Counted from the stretch's first letter, positions 37,665 through 47,047 are shown. The stretch: 64,000 nt of DNA from Methylomicrobium lacus LW14 (GCF_000527095.1 NZ_AZUN01000001.1:2521501-2585500), one strand, 5' to 3'. The notes: generated by a model from the letters alone, not told the origin. Program-made: numbers and translations.

Positions 37665-38897
37665 TCATTGTTTTGGCTGCTCAACGGCTTCGGCTCCCTG
37701 CGCTTCGCTTTGGCGCAGTCCCCGAGTCCACGCTTTGACGCGTTCGATCGCGCTGTCGAAAAGCGAAAAAGCGACTTCGACGCTATAGCCCATCACCAGT
37801 GCGGTCAATGTCAGGCTGATATTGAAGCCTTCCGCTTCTTTGACGTCGGAGGTGATAAAAATACCGCTGATAGACCCCAGCAAACCGCCCAAACACAGAC
37901 GCATGGTCAACATGCCGCGCGGGGAAGGCACATAGCTGTTCGAGGATAAGCGGTACAGCGTATGGCGTGTCACATAGGCGGTGGCGCCGATGAAGCCGAG
38001 CAATAGCGGCAGCACATAGCGCGACATCACCGTATGCGCCGAGAGCGCGTATTCGCGCTCCAGCGCCAGGCAGCCGAACAGAAAATTGCGGCTTTCCTTG
38101 ATGGTAATGTGAAAATCTTTATTTTGGGCGCAACCGTTCAATGCATCGACGGTCGAATCACTGAGTCTGAAAAACGGGATATTTTTAAGCGGCTTGGTTA
38201 AATCGACCAGCGCTTGCGAGGAGGCGTTCAACTGCGTTCCCAGCATGTAGGAAGCGCTCTCCACTTGCGCTTTCTGCTCGACCGGAGTCTTATCGTTGAC
38301 CAGACGCTCGGCGGACTGCTGGTTTTCGATGCCGACGACCAATCTTGAAGAGCTCGCCAAAGTGTCGGCCACCAGTACGCTATAACATTGCACGACCACA
38401 TAAAGGCCGACGAACGCCAGCAGGTACAGAGTAATCTGCGTTAAATCCTTATAGCACCGGGAAACGAGCTTGTTCATGCCGGAATTCAAACCGAACCAGT
38501 GCAGCAGCTTGGAGCCCGCCGAGCCATCGTGTTTCGCTTGCGGCGCCATCACCGCGTCCTTGATGCCGTCGACAATTTGAATGCTGATGTCGGAGGCCGG
38601 ATGAATCAGTTTCGCCAGTTGCGAATAAGTTTGCCACAACTTAACTTCATCGCTGTGCTGACAGGTGTCGGACTTCATGCGCAAAATATCGACGCCATTA
38701 GCGATCAATTCATCAGGAACTGTAATCGTGGGATTGGCGACCGCATAGCGCAGCATGCGCCCGACAGTGTCCCTCGCGCGCCGGATTTTCTCTATATCCT
38801 CGCTTGCCATCCCACCTGTAGGCTCGTTTGTTGCTTCCGGCAATAAGGAAGGACCGGATGGTTCTTGCATAGGATCACCGGTTTCTTTTTCACTCAT
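37665..38897 (-). CDS. Unknown multi-segment membrane protein
   Basis: 410 residues. An acidic, Pro-rich N-terminus is followed by a soluble helical part. There is one membrane segment near 157-180 (QITLYLLAFVGLYVVVQCYS), a periplasmic loop of about 120 residues with two Cys (NGCAQN, FGCLAL), and three more segments (VLPLLLGFIGATAYV, LCLGGLLGSISGIFI, SLTLTALVMGYSVEVAFSL). No domain recognised. A GGAG lies 8 bases before the start. Its C-terminus is Gln/Ala-rich. It may share a unit with the lipoprotein upstream. Confidence 0.7.
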   Translation of the reverse strand: MSEKETGDPMQEPSGPSLLPEATNEPTGGMASEDIEKIRRARDTVGRMLRYAVANPTITVPDELIANGVDILRMKSDTCQHSDEVKLWQTYSQLAKLIHPASDISIQIVDGIKDAVMAPQAKHDGSAGSKLLHWFGLNSGMNKLVSRCYKDLTQITLYLLAFVGLYVVVQCYSVLVADTLASSSRLVVGIENQQSAERLVNDKTPVEQKAQVESASYMLGTQLNASSQALVDLTKPLKNIPFFRLSDSTVDALNGCAQNKDFHITIKESRNFLFGCLALEREYALSAHTVMSRYVLPLLLGFIGATAYVTRHTLYRLSSNSYVPSPRGMLTMRLCLGGLLGSISGIFITSDVKEAEGFNISLTLTALVMGYSVEVAFSLFDSAIERVKAWTRGLRQSEAQGAEAVEQPKQ

Positions 38898-39065
38898 TGG
38901 GTTTTCTCCGCCAAATTCAGCCTGGAATATTCCGACGCTTTCGATAGAACGATTATTTTCGTTAGCGTATGGCGAATTAGTTTGAATGTCAATGTCGGCG
39001 GGCGGAAAGGTAAACGCTTCGGCAGATTGCGCTGGCCTGATCCCGATTCCGGATCAATTCCCCCG

Positions 39066-39671
39066 TCAAATCGTACCCGAATGCGGCGGCTGGTTTTCAG
39101 GCGGGATCGACTTTTCCAATTGCCGGCGGAACTCTTCCATCTGCCGCAGCAATTCATCACTGAAAGACTTGAATTGCCTTTCAAACAGCGGGATCTGTTG
39201 TTCGAGTTCCTTGTTGATCGCTTCGCCAATTTTACCGAGGCTTTTAAAGATTTCGCCGAAGGGCTGGTTTAACAGGTTGTTCAGCGTTTGCTGATAATCC
39301 ACCTTCCAGCGATTATCTTCCTTCGACAGCACGGTATCGAAAGTCAGGACCCTGTTGTTTTCGGGCTTTTGCAGCGTCAACACGGTGGCGACCCGCGCAT
39401 TGCCGCCTTCGATCAAGACCTTGCCGGTCTCCAAAGACGCATCTTCGAGATTTTGCTGCCGGGCCACCAGATGCAGGCCATCCCTAAGCGTATGGCTTCT
39501 GGCGGTTTCGAGATCGCCATCCGCCATCGCCTCCCAGAATGCCTGGGTGACTTGCTCCGGCGTCGAGACGGTTTGGCAGCCGCTCAGCATGAACAAAAGC
39601 CATAACCCTCTGACCGCGCATTTGATGCTCGGAAAGCGGGGAAAAATCGGCGCAGCGATTGGGTTTGTCAT
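39066..39671 (-). CDS. Lipoprotein with DUF4878-like fold, unknown function
   Basis: 201 residues. Signal peptide with lipobox LSGC (Cys about 32). The mature part begins TVSTPEQVTQAFWEAMADGD, then a small alpha+beta domain (VLTLQKPENNRVLTFDTVLS, EDNRWKVDYQQTLNNLL), like the NTF2-like DUF4878 lipoproteins. It finishes with an amphipathic helical tail rich in Glu and Lys. GGAG upstream supports the start. It is in the same orientation as the unknown membrane gene that follows it (168 bp away). Confidence 0.7.
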   Translation of the reverse strand: MTNPIAAPIFPRFPSIKCAVRGLWLLFMLSGCQTVSTPEQVTQAFWEAMADGDLETARSHTLRDGLHLVARQQNLEDASLETGKVLIEGGNARVATVLTLQKPENNRVLTFDTVLSKEDNRWKVDYQQTLNNLLNQPFGEIFKSLGKIGEAINKELEQQIPLFERQFKSFSDELLRQMEEFRRQLEKSIPPENQPPHSGTI

Positions 39672-39789
39672 GTTCGGAATCTCCTCGATGTGTCAGTCAA
39701 ATCAAGCGCAATTGAAACGCCGCCCTTTTTTCATTTGGGACAACACATGAGGCCGATTGTTACCGCTGCCATTGCATTTAGCTCCGGCA

Positions 39790-40518
39790 TCACACATAGA
39801 GCCTTGTCATCTGCCGCCAATATCGGCCTCGATGCGCGCGCCCGTTCCATTCGTGCAACGCATGCGGCACGCCTTTGGACCAACATATCTGGCTGAGATG
39901 ACGGTTATTGTCGAGAAACGGGTCTTCCTTGCCGATCACGAACACCATGTCCATCTGCCGCAAGTGTTGCAGGCGCATTTCGCAGTCGAGCTGGGGCAGA
40001 AAATGCGTCGGCGTATGGAAATAGATATTGTCGTCGTAGTAGCCGTCGAACAGGTTGTGAAAGTGTTCGACCGACAACGTCAAATCATATCGGCCTGAAA
40101 ATGCGCACAATTTTTGAAATCGATCGGGATGGCGGAAGGCGATGGTAGCGGCTTTGTATGCGCCCAGGCTGCAACCGTAGGCGATCGTGCAGGGGTTCGG
40201 ATTCTGACTCGCCATGAACGGCAAGATATCGTTCAGGATGTAGTTCTCGTACTGGATGTGACGCTGAATGCGCCCGGACGGATGACACCAATTGCAATAA
40301 AAACTCTCGTTGACGATGCTGTCCACGCAATACAATTGCAGGAGGCCGGCGTCGATTTTGTCGGCCAGCACCTCGACGATGCCGATATCTTCGTATTCGT
40401 AAAAACGCCCGTCGCGGGTCGGAAACATCAGGACTTTCGCCCCGTCATGGCCGAACACCAACAGTTCCATGTCGCGTCCCAGATCAGGGCTGTGCCAACA
40501 ATGATATTCCCGATTCAT
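39790..40518 (-). CDS. Putative esterase, alpha/beta hydrolase (overlaps next hydrolase)
   Basis: 242 residues, cytoplasmic, no signal peptide. It shows the nucleophile elbow GCSLGAYKA (Ser about 123), a candidate acid in GKEDPFLDN and a candidate His in NGRAHRGRYW. The N-terminal pattern DMELLVFGHDGAKVLMFPT resembles the esterase-D/putative esterase family (PF00756-like). Its start overlaps the stop of the upstream hydrolase by ATGA, so the two hydrolases are co-translated. Substrate unknown. Confidence 0.78.
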   Translation of the reverse strand: MNREYHCWHSPDLGRDMELLVFGHDGAKVLMFPTRDGRFYEYEDIGIVEVLADKIDAGLLQLYCVDSIVNESFYCNWCHPSGRIQRHIQYENYILNDILPFMASQNPNPCTIAYGCSLGAYKAATIAFRHPDRFQKLCAFSGRYDLTLSVEHFHNLFDGYYDDNIYFHTPTHFLPQLDCEMRLQHLRQMDMVFVIGKEDPFLDNNRHLSQICWSKGVPHALHEWNGRAHRGRYWRQMTRLYV

Positions 40519-41453
40519 AAGCAGTCGAAAAACTCCCGTAATTCCTCTATTAATGCGTTTTCCTGCTCCGCCTTGCGGGGATAGTCCGCATGCCCCATGT
40601 CAAAGACAAACAATCGTTTTTCCCGGGGCAGTGCGTTGTAAATGCTGAACTGGCCGGGCGGAGTCACCACCGGATCGGCCAGCGCCGCCGCCACATGCAC
40701 GGGCGCCTCGATGTACCGCGCCGCGATGGCTGCATCATAATAGCGCAACGTGTCGAGAATATGACCGTGCTCGCGCTGGTAGTTTTGCAGCGCCGCCGCG
40801 CTGCCCCAGGTCGGCAGTTTCAGGCGCCGCGGGTGATCGCCGAAACTCGGCACATTCAGATGGGCGCGCTGAATGCGTCTGTCCCAGGGCAGCGCCAGCG
40901 CGCCGATGCCGCCGCCAAAGCTGATGCCGAGATAGCCGACATGGCCGGCTACGGCGGGAAACATGGCCAGCAAGGCAGACACCGCGACCCAGAGGTCTTC
41001 CACGCAGCCGCCCAGGATGTAGCGGTCTTTATTGTCGATGTCGTGCAGGACGTGATAGGCCGGGTTATCCGAAATCGGCCAGCGCCGGCTGCGGGACAGG
41101 CCGCGAAAACACGGAAACAAATAAACCGCATTCGGTATCGGCAGATGAAAATCGGGGCCCTCGCGTCCGCCATAACCGTGGCCGACGATCACCCCGCGCG
41201 TCACCGGCGCATGCTTAGGAATCAGCGCCCAGCCCCCGATCTCGAAGGCATCGGTCGAGCGGTAATTCAGATCGTAACACTCGAAATCGGGATGCGACCA
41301 CGCGCAGTACGTGATGCGCTGGCGCGGGTCCAATGCCAGCGCCCGCTGATAGCGCGCCTGCCAGAAGGGAACAAAGTCATCCGGCGGCAGCGGCGGCGTG
41401 ATACTCCGCAATTGGTCCAGGGCATAGCCGTAGGCGGGGTCGAAAGTCGGCAT
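40515..41453 (-). CDS. Acetylxylan-esterase-like alpha/beta hydrolase
   Basis: 312 residues, cytoplasmic. Catalytic triad visible: Ser in GISFGGG (about 185), Asp in LADPVVTPP (about 270), His in MGHADYP (about 295). The N-terminal GVIVGHGYGGREGPD forms the oxyanion loop. It matches the AXE1/cephalosporin-C deacetylase family (PF05448-like), which removes acetyl groups from sugars. It is the first gene of a two-gene hydrolase unit. No carbohydrate transport or glycosidase gene is near, so the true substrate is open. Confidence 0.8.
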   Translation of the reverse strand: MPTFDPAYGYALDQLRSITPPLPPDDFVPFWQARYQRALALDPRQRITYCAWSHPDFECYDLNYRSTDAFEIGGWALIPKHAPVTRGVIVGHGYGGREGPDFHLPIPNAVYLFPCFRGLSRSRRWPISDNPAYHVLHDIDNKDRYILGGCVEDLWVAVSALLAMFPAVAGHVGYLGISFGGGIGALALPWDRRIQRAHLNVPSFGDHPRRLKLPTWGSAAALQNYQREHGHILDTLRYYDAAIAARYIEAPVHVAAALADPVVTPPGQFSIYNALPREKRLFVFDMGHADYPRKAEQENALIEELREFFDCL

Positions 41454-41731
41454 GGGTGTCGGTTATGTCAAAATTCGTAAAGTCCAGGGAAAGAGGGACT
41501 CACTGTTGCCTTATTTTAAGGCCTGCATGCGCCAGCGAGACAAAATAATGCAGAAAAAGTTCGTCAATTAGTAAAACTACCAATTGTTTAGATTTGCTTA
41601 AATAAGCATGATGACAGCTAGAACGACCGCGCTTTCTGCGTCTGCTAAGAAATCGCCCGATTTAATCACAGTCCTGCTCCCGCTAAAACGGCATGGCCGG
41701 GCGGATTTCCATTCAAACAAGAGACAATACG

Positions 41732-42754
41732 ATGAACACAGGCAAATTATTCGGAAATAAACTGGCACTGGCTGGCTTGTGGCTCGCGCTGACAACTCCC
41801 GCCCTGGCAACGGCGCAAACGTCTTACGACAGAATCGTGACTTTCGGCGCCAGTTTGACCGATCCCGGCAACGGCTTTTTCTTGCTGACTTCGTTGGTCG
41901 ATCCAGAAACCCATGAGCCCTGCGGAGCCCGATCATTAAGCGTTCCCCCCTATGATCAACTGGATGAATTGACAATCCCGGAAGCGCCCTACGCCAAAGG
42001 CGGACATCATTTTACCAACGGCGACACTTGGGTTGAATACCTCGCGGGCACACTCAAAATGTCCAAAGATACCCATCCGGCGTTGAAACCGGGACGCCAT
42101 GTCGCCAGCAATTATGCCGTCGGCGGCGCGCGAACCGAAGCCTATCCGTGCCGGTTCAATCTGCCGGATCAGATCGACGCCTTCAGCAAAGACGGACTCC
42201 AAACAACCGACCAGACCTTGTTTATCTTGGAAATCGGGGGCAACGATGTGCGTGACGCACTGCTGCTAGCCTTATTCGATGTGCAGTTAATAAGACCCGC
42301 AATTGAACGCATCGTGGATAACATTTCGGCTACAGTGGAATATCTACATACGCATCATAACGCGCAGAACATTTTGCTGGTCAATGTTCCGGACATCGGG
42401 CAAACACCGGCAGTCAAGGCATTAGATGCCATACCCGAATACAAGGGCATAGCCGCCTTGGCAACTTACTTATCGGCGCAATTTAATGGTGCTTTAGCCA
42501 ATGAAGTCGCCTATACGCTGATTCCTGCCGGCATGAATGCCCGTATCTTGAATATCTTTGACCTGCTCCACGATATCCTGGCTCACCCGAAATCCTACGG
42601 CATCAGCGATACCCAACACGCCTGCGTCACCCCTAAAATTCCGCCGTTCGCCTGCAAAAAACCGGATACCTATCTATTTTGGGACGGCATCCATCCCACC
42701 ACGGCCATTCATCAAACGATCGCCAAAGAAGCCGCGACAACGCTGAGCTTTTGA
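41732..42754 (+). CDS. Secreted SGNH/GDSL-family lipase/esterase
   Basis: 340 residues with a signal peptide (LALAGLWLALTTPALATAQT). The block I motif is FGASLTDPGN, so GDSL becomes GASL but the catalytic Ser41 stays. Block III GGNDVRD supplies oxyanion residues and block V DGIHPTTAIH supplies the Asp/His. Two Cys pairs are plausible in the mature chain. Such proteins are outer-membrane or extracellular esterases. The start at 41732 precedes the signal peptide; the frame upstream lacks one. It stands alone and divergent from the hydrolase pair. Confidence 0.87.
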   Translation: MNTGKLFGNKLALAGLWLALTTPALATAQTSYDRIVTFGASLTDPGNGFFLLTSLVDPETHEPCGARSLSVPPYDQLDELTIPEAPYAKGGHHFTNGDTWVEYLAGTLKMSKDTHPALKPGRHVASNYAVGGARTEAYPCRFNLPDQIDAFSKDGLQTTDQTLFILEIGGNDVRDALLLALFDVQLIRPAIERIVDNISATVEYLHTHHNAQNILLVNVPDIGQTPAVKALDAIPEYKGIAALATYLSAQFNGALANEVAYTLIPAGMNARILNIFDLLHDILAHPKSYGISDTQHACVTPKIPPFACKKPDTYLFWDGIHPTTAIHQTIAKEAATTLSF

Positions 42755-42767
42755 GCGGCGTAGAAAA

Positions 42768-43358
42768 TTAACCCTGCAATTTTCGCGTCGCGTCGGCCAG
42801 CCTCGCCCCCAAATTGAGCACGGCAGCTTGCAACTGCGCATCGTTCAGGTAGCCGTCAGGATGCAGCGCTTTGTCGGCTTGCACGATCGCCTGCTGCTCG
42901 GGCAGCACGGTCACGCCGATATTGCTGAGCAGCAACCTTAAAAAAACCAAGCCCCTCAGCCCTCCCAACGCGCCCGGCGATGCGGCCATGATCGCCGCAA
43001 CCTTGCCGCGGTAAGCCAAGAGCGGCGCTTCATCGCCTTCGCGCCGGGACGCCCAATCGATCGCGTTTTTCAGCAAAGGACTGAAGGCGCTGTTGTATTC
43101 GGGCGAGGCGATCAAAAAGCCGTCATGCTCGATCAGCAAGTTTTTGAATGCGCGCGCGGCATCGGGAATGCCGTGCTCTGCCTCGTCGTCCTGATTGAAG
43201 ATCGGCATCGGAAAATCGGCCAGATTAATCACCGTCACCTCGGCGCCGGCCTGTTCAGCGCCTTGCGCCGCGATTTTGACCAAGCGCTGGTTGAAGGAGT
43301 TTTTCCGGGCGCTGCCGGAAAAGGCGAGGATTTTGGGCATGGAAAATGCCGTATTCAT
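42768..43358 (-). CDS. NAD(P)H-dependent FMN reductase
   Basis: 196 residues, cytoplasmic flavodoxin-like enzyme that transfers hydride to FMN, quinones or metal oxyanions such as chromate. FMN phosphate loop GSARKNSFNQRL (about residues 15-26) and FMN-ring motif ASPEYNSAFSPLLKNAIDW are intact. It is close to ChrR/YieF-type reductases. It is co-translated with the small lipoprotein upstream (ATGA overlap). Metal-stress context in this window fits but does not prove a detoxification role. Confidence 0.88.
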   Translation of the reverse strand: MNTAFSMPKILAFSGSARKNSFNQRLVKIAAQGAEQAGAEVTVINLADFPMPIFNQDDEAEHGIPDAARAFKNLLIEHDGFLIASPEYNSAFSPLLKNAIDWASRREGDEAPLLAYRGKVAAIMAASPGALGGLRGLVFLRLLLSNIGVTVLPEQQAIVQADKALHPDGYLNDAQLQAAVLNLGARLADATRKLQG

Positions 43359-43558
43359 TTTTGCTCCGCCGCTTCCAAAGCTTGCTGGCGCTGCATGGCG
43401 GCATCCTGCACCGCTTGATCCACTGCCTTAGCCTTGGCCAGCGCATCCATTTGCGGTTGTAGTACCGTTTGTTTGGCTTCAGGAGCGGATGTTTCTTGAC
43501 CACAGGCGGAAAGCAATCCACATCCGAACAGCAATAACCCTTTAATTGAATTCTTCAT
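43355..43558 (-). CDS. Small lipoprotein
   Basis: 67 residues. Signal peptide with lipobox LSAC (Cys19), then a short Ala/Gln-rich helical region (ALAKAKAVDQAVQDAAMQRQ) that looks like a coiled coil. Family unknown. Its stop overlaps the start of the FMN reductase, so it may only serve as a coupled leader gene. Confidence 0.7.
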   Translation of the reverse strand: MKNSIKGLLLFGCGLLSACGQETSAPEAKQTVLQPQMDALAKAKAVDQAVQDAAMQRQQALEAAEQK

Positions 43559-43580
43559 AGGCGCCAGGTAAATGAGCCGC

Positions 43581-44174
43581 CTACTTAGGCAAGCCGGTAG
43601 TCTCGGATATTTTGTTGAAGTCGACGCCGACGCTGATGATCAGGCTGCTCGCTTCCTCGATATTCATCGCCGATTTGATGACTTTCGACTTGTCCACGAT
43701 CGCGGTATAACCGGAGGTCGGATTCGGCGAAGTCGGTATGAACAACACATATTTATCGTCGAAGCGGTTGGTCACATAGGCCGCCATCCAGACGCCTTCC
43801 TTCGGATACTCGACATAAACGACCTCTTTCGCAACCGTCTTGTCATGGCCGGAAATCATATTGCTGACTTTTTTAAGGACCCGGTAAATGGTATTCAGAA
43901 AAGGAATTTTATCGATAACGCGGTCGAAGGTCGCGATGACCCAGTAGCGTCCGTCCTTGACGAGTTTACGCCCGATCCAGACCAGAATCGCGGTACTGAC
44001 GCCGAACACCAACAACGTGTAAAAATAATTGTCCGAGACGGCATAAACGGTGCCGATCAGATCGGACACGCGGTCTTTCACGAAGATCATGATCTGCAAT
44101 GTAATCACGATCGGGATCACCGCCAACACGCCGATCAAAAAATAATTTAAAACTTGTTTTACCAGTGGGTTCAT
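43581..44174 (-). CDS. DUF502 family membrane protein
   Basis: 197 residues. Two N-terminal membrane segments (YFLIGVLAVIPIVITLQIMI and YFYTLLVFGVSTAILVWIG), then a conserved soluble part with FVPT-like LFIPTSPNPTSGYTAIV and MNIEEASSLIISVGV, characteristic of DUF502. GAGGAGG precedes the start. Function unknown in the family. Confidence 0.85.
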   Translation of the reverse strand: MNPLVKQVLNYFLIGVLAVIPIVITLQIMIFVKDRVSDLIGTVYAVSDNYFYTLLVFGVSTAILVWIGRKLVKDGRYWVIATFDRVIDKIPFLNTIYRVLKKVSNMISGHDKTVAKEVVYVEYPKEGVWMAAYVTNRFDDKYVLFIPTSPNPTSGYTAIVDKSKVIKSAMNIEEASSLIISVGVDFNKISETTGLPK

Positions 44175-44330
44175 TATCGCGCCTCCTCGTTAACAGCGAC
44201 TTTTCGCCGCGGCCGTTACTTTATAAAGTTGTTATTATTGAACGCCGTTACCTAATTGTCCGATCGGTTTTTTCGGTCAAGGCAGGATGGGCCGGCAACT
44301 CATTATAAGCGAAATTAAGCAACTTACCGA

Positions 44331-45608
44331 TCAATCGCACAGGCGATGCAACGGGAAATGACAGCTGAAACAGCTCCCCCTGCCGAGTTCGCTGATGATA
44401 TGCAGGCGGGCGTCATGGCGCATCAGCACGTGCTTCACGATTGCAAGGCCGAGGCCGGTGCCGGGAGTTTTCCGGGCGTGATTGGATTCTGCGCGGTAAA
44501 AACGCTCGGTGACGCGCGGAATATCCTCCGGCGCGATGCCGAAACCGCGGTCCTCGACCTCGAGCACGACCGTATCGCCGTCCTCAAACCAGCGCACCTT
44601 CACCACCGAATCGGCCGGTGAATATTTCAGCGCGTTGCCGACCAGGTTGGTAAACGCGCTGCGGAGTTCCTGCTCGTCGCCATGAATATTGGCGTCCGAT
44701 GCCAGAGACAATTCGATGCGCCTCGCCGAATTTTCGACCACGCCGCGCTCATTGCAAATTTGCTTCAGCAATGCCGGCACATCGACGCAAATCGTGCGCC
44801 TTTGCTGTGTCTCGAGCCGGGTCAGCATCAACAAGTCATCGACCAGATGCTGCATGCGCTCGGTCTGCCCGCGCATCTGTTCCAGCGAACCGGTCAATAA
44901 GGCGGAACCGCCGTCGTCCATATCCTGCAAGGTTTCAAGATAGCCCTTCAGCACCGTCAACGGTGTTCTGAGTTCGTGCGAAACGTTCGCGACAAAATCC
45001 TTGCGCATCCTTTCCATCTTCTTCACTTGCGTGACATCCTGCGCCAGCAACAGCCTAAGGCCTGAACCGTAATTGACGATCCTGACCGCCAAGGTAATCT
45101 GATTGTTCACCGGCGAAGGCAAAATGATCGCGTCCTGATAATTCTGCAATTTGAGATAGCGGATAAACTCGGGATAGCGGATCAGATTCGGAATGCGTTG
45201 ACCCTTGTCCGCCGGCTGCAAGCCCAATACTTTCAGCGCCGCCTTGTTGGCCCACTCGATCACATCGTCCTCGCCCAAAATGACCGCGGCATCGGGCAAG
45301 GCCCCGGTGAAATCCCGAAACTGTTCGAGCAGTTTCCGGAGCTTCTTTTTACGGCGTTTTTCGGCCTTTCTGAGCCGATAAACATGGTAGTAAATATCTT
45401 CCCAGATCCCTTTGGTATTAGGATAATCGACTTTACCCCCCCGGCTGATCCAGCGTTCGAAGCGGCTGATTTGCTGAAGCTGCCGCAACAGAAAGATCAA
45501 GGTTGCCGCCAGCAGTAAAGGCAGCAGAGCGCCTGTCAGAAAGCCGACAATGACTATCGCGAATAGCGATAGCAATACAATTGTAATTTCCCTTTTCCAA
45601 ACTCCCAT
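44331..45608 (-). CDS. phoR: Phosphate regulon sensor histidine kinase PhoR
   Basis: 425 residues. Two closely spaced membrane segments (about 8-42) without a large periplasmic domain, as in E. coli PhoR, which senses phosphate via the Pst/PhoU complex. Then a PAS domain (about 105-190), DHp with His211 in NVSHELRTPL, and the ATPase domain with NALKYS (N box), DRGFGIAPED (G1) and GTGLGLAIVKHV (G2). It begins 12 bases after the phoB stop on the same strand. Confidence 0.93.
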   Translation of the reverse strand: MGVWKREITIVLLSLFAIVIVGFLTGALLPLLLAATLIFLLRQLQQISRFERWISRGGKVDYPNTKGIWEDIYYHVYRLRKAEKRRKKKLRKLLEQFRDFTGALPDAAVILGEDDVIEWANKAALKVLGLQPADKGQRIPNLIRYPEFIRYLKLQNYQDAIILPSPVNNQITLAVRIVNYGSGLRLLLAQDVTQVKKMERMRKDFVANVSHELRTPLTVLKGYLETLQDMDDGGSALLTGSLEQMRGQTERMQHLVDDLLMLTRLETQQRRTICVDVPALLKQICNERGVVENSARRIELSLASDANIHGDEQELRSAFTNLVGNALKYSPADSVVKVRWFEDGDTVVLEVEDRGFGIAPEDIPRVTERFYRAESNHARKTPGTGLGLAIVKHVLMRHDARLHIISELGRGSCFSCHFPLHRLCD

Positions 45609-45620
45609 AAATTCTAAGGT

Positions 45621-46313
45621 CTATTGTACCAACGAGAATCGATAACCGAAGCCGCGCACCGTTTGCAAAAGCTCCTCGCGGCCATACTCGGAGAGAATCT
45701 TTCTGAGCCGGCGGATATGCACATCGACCGTGCGCTCTTCGATATACACACTGCGCCCCCAGACCTGATCGAGCAATTGCGTGCGCGTATAGACTTTGTC
45801 CGGATGGGTCATGAAAAACTGCATCAGGCGGAATTCGGTCGGACTGACTTCAAGCTGGCGTTCGCCGATGCTTAGGCGGTGCTGTTCCGCATCGAGCGCC
45901 ATGTCGCCGAGCACGATTTGCCCACCGCCTTGTAGCTTGCCGCTTCGGCGCAGCACCGCGCGAATTCTGGCGATCAATTCCTTCGGAGAAAACGGCTTGG
46001 TCATGTAATCGTCGACACCGACATCGAAACCGCGCACTTTGTCTTCCTCTTCCCCTCTCGCGGTCAATAAAATGACCGGCAACTCCTGATAAGCGCTTTC
46101 TTTACGCAAACGCCGCGCCCATTCCGCGCCGCTGATGCCGGGCAGCATCCAGTCCAGCAGGATCAGATCCACTGGCGTCTGATCGAGAATCGCTTGCGCG
46201 GCCTTGGCGTCGCTCGCCGCATGCGCGATAAAACCGGCTTGCTCGAGCACTAAGAGCAGCATCGCGCGGATCGAGTCTTCATCTTCAACCACGAGAATAG
46301 TGAGTTTGGTCAT
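45621..46313 (-). CDS. phoB: Phosphate regulon response regulator PhoB
   Basis: 230 residues. Receiver domain with phosphoacceptor Asp54 in LILLDWMLPG and the acidic pocket EDED; OmpR-type winged helix at the C-terminus (YTRTQLLDQVWGRSVYIEER, then VDVHIRRLRKIL). It activates phosphate-starvation genes. A matching Pho box lies just upstream, so it is probably autoregulated. No clear Shine-Dalgarno precedes the start. Confidence 0.95.
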   Translation of the reverse strand: MTKLTILVVEDEDSIRAMLLLVLEQAGFIAHAASDAKAAQAILDQTPVDLILLDWMLPGISGAEWARRLRKESAYQELPVILLTARGEEEDKVRGFDVGVDDYMTKPFSPKELIARIRAVLRRSGKLQGGGQIVLGDMALDAEQHRLSIGERQLEVSPTEFRLMQFFMTHPDKVYTRTQLLDQVWGRSVYIEERTVDVHIRRLRKILSEYGREELLQTVRGFGYRFSLVQ

Positions 46314-46339
46314 GATAGGAAAGAAAAATAAAAGCCCGG

Positions 46340-46374
46340 ATTGTAATCCCGAGTTAATGACAGTTTGATGACAA
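46340..46374 (-). promoter_or_regulatory. Pho box and -10 of the phoBR promoter
   Basis: On the minus strand TTGTCAT-CAAA-CTGTCAT-TAAC (46353-46374) matches two 11-bp PhoB half-sites (CTGTCAT plus four A/T-rich bases). A -10 TACAAT (46340-46345) follows after a 7-bp gap, so the box takes the place of the -35. It is 39 bp from the phoB start. Confidence 0.78.
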
Positions 46375-46639
46375 GACCGCGCTTAAACACACATCGATCA
46401 AGGCCTCGCTATACGGAACTGCCCGCAAAACGCCCTTTTTGTGCCGCCGCGAATCAGGCAGTGCATTCGGCTTCGAGAACGCCGCCGATACCCGCTCATT
46501 TGATCGCTCGCCACATGAAATGTTCATGATTCATAACGGCGAATTATATTAGAATTACCCCGGCCCGGTTGAATTTTTAGCCTAACGAAGCGTCTTAGAG
46601 GACGCGGTAAATCACGTTTCGCTAAACAGGAGAGTCCTC

Positions 46640-47047
46640 ATGAGTGTATTACAAGAATTCAAAGAATTTGCAATCAAAGGCAACGCGGTCGACATGTCGG
46701 TCGGCATCGTCATCGGCGCGGCTTTCGGCAAGATCGTGTCGTCGCTAGTCGCCGATGTGGTCATGCCGCCGATCGGCGTCCTGGTCGGCGGCGTCGACTT
46801 TACCAACCTCGCGATCACAATCAAGGAGGCATCGGGCGATGCGCCGGCGGTGATGTTGAAATACGGCAGCTTCCTGCAAGCCGTCGTCGATTTTACGATC
46901 ATAGCCTTTGCGATTTTTCTGGTGATCAAATTGATCAACCAGCTGAAGAAGAAACAAGTCGAAGCTCCAGCGCCGGCTCCCGAACCGACAAAGGAAGAAC
47001 TGTTGCTGACCGAAATCCGCGACCTGCTGAAGGAAAGAAAACCCTAG
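46640..47047 (+). CDS. mscL: Large-conductance mechanosensitive channel
   Basis: 135 residues, homopentameric inner-membrane channel that opens on osmotic downshock. Start EFKEFAIKGNAVDMSVGIVI with the first membrane helix and GAAFGKIVSSLV gate; second helix DFTIIAFAIFLVIKLIN; cytoplasmic helix at the end with LLTEIRDLLKERK. AGGAG lies 8 bases before the ATG. It is divergent from phoB with a 326-bp gap that holds the Pho box and otherwise no gene. Confidence 0.95.
   Translation: MSVLQEFKEFAIKGNAVDMSVGIVIGAAFGKIVSSLVADVVMPPIGVLVGGVDFTNLAITIKEASGDAPAVMLKYGSFLQAVVDFTIIAFAIFLVIKLINQLKKKQVEAPAPAPEPTKEELLLTEIRDLLKERKP

Noticed and set aside
41598..41975. Minus-strand frame overlapping the SGNH hydrolase gene
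   Set aside because: Overlaps a well supported gene in antisense and has no recognised family.
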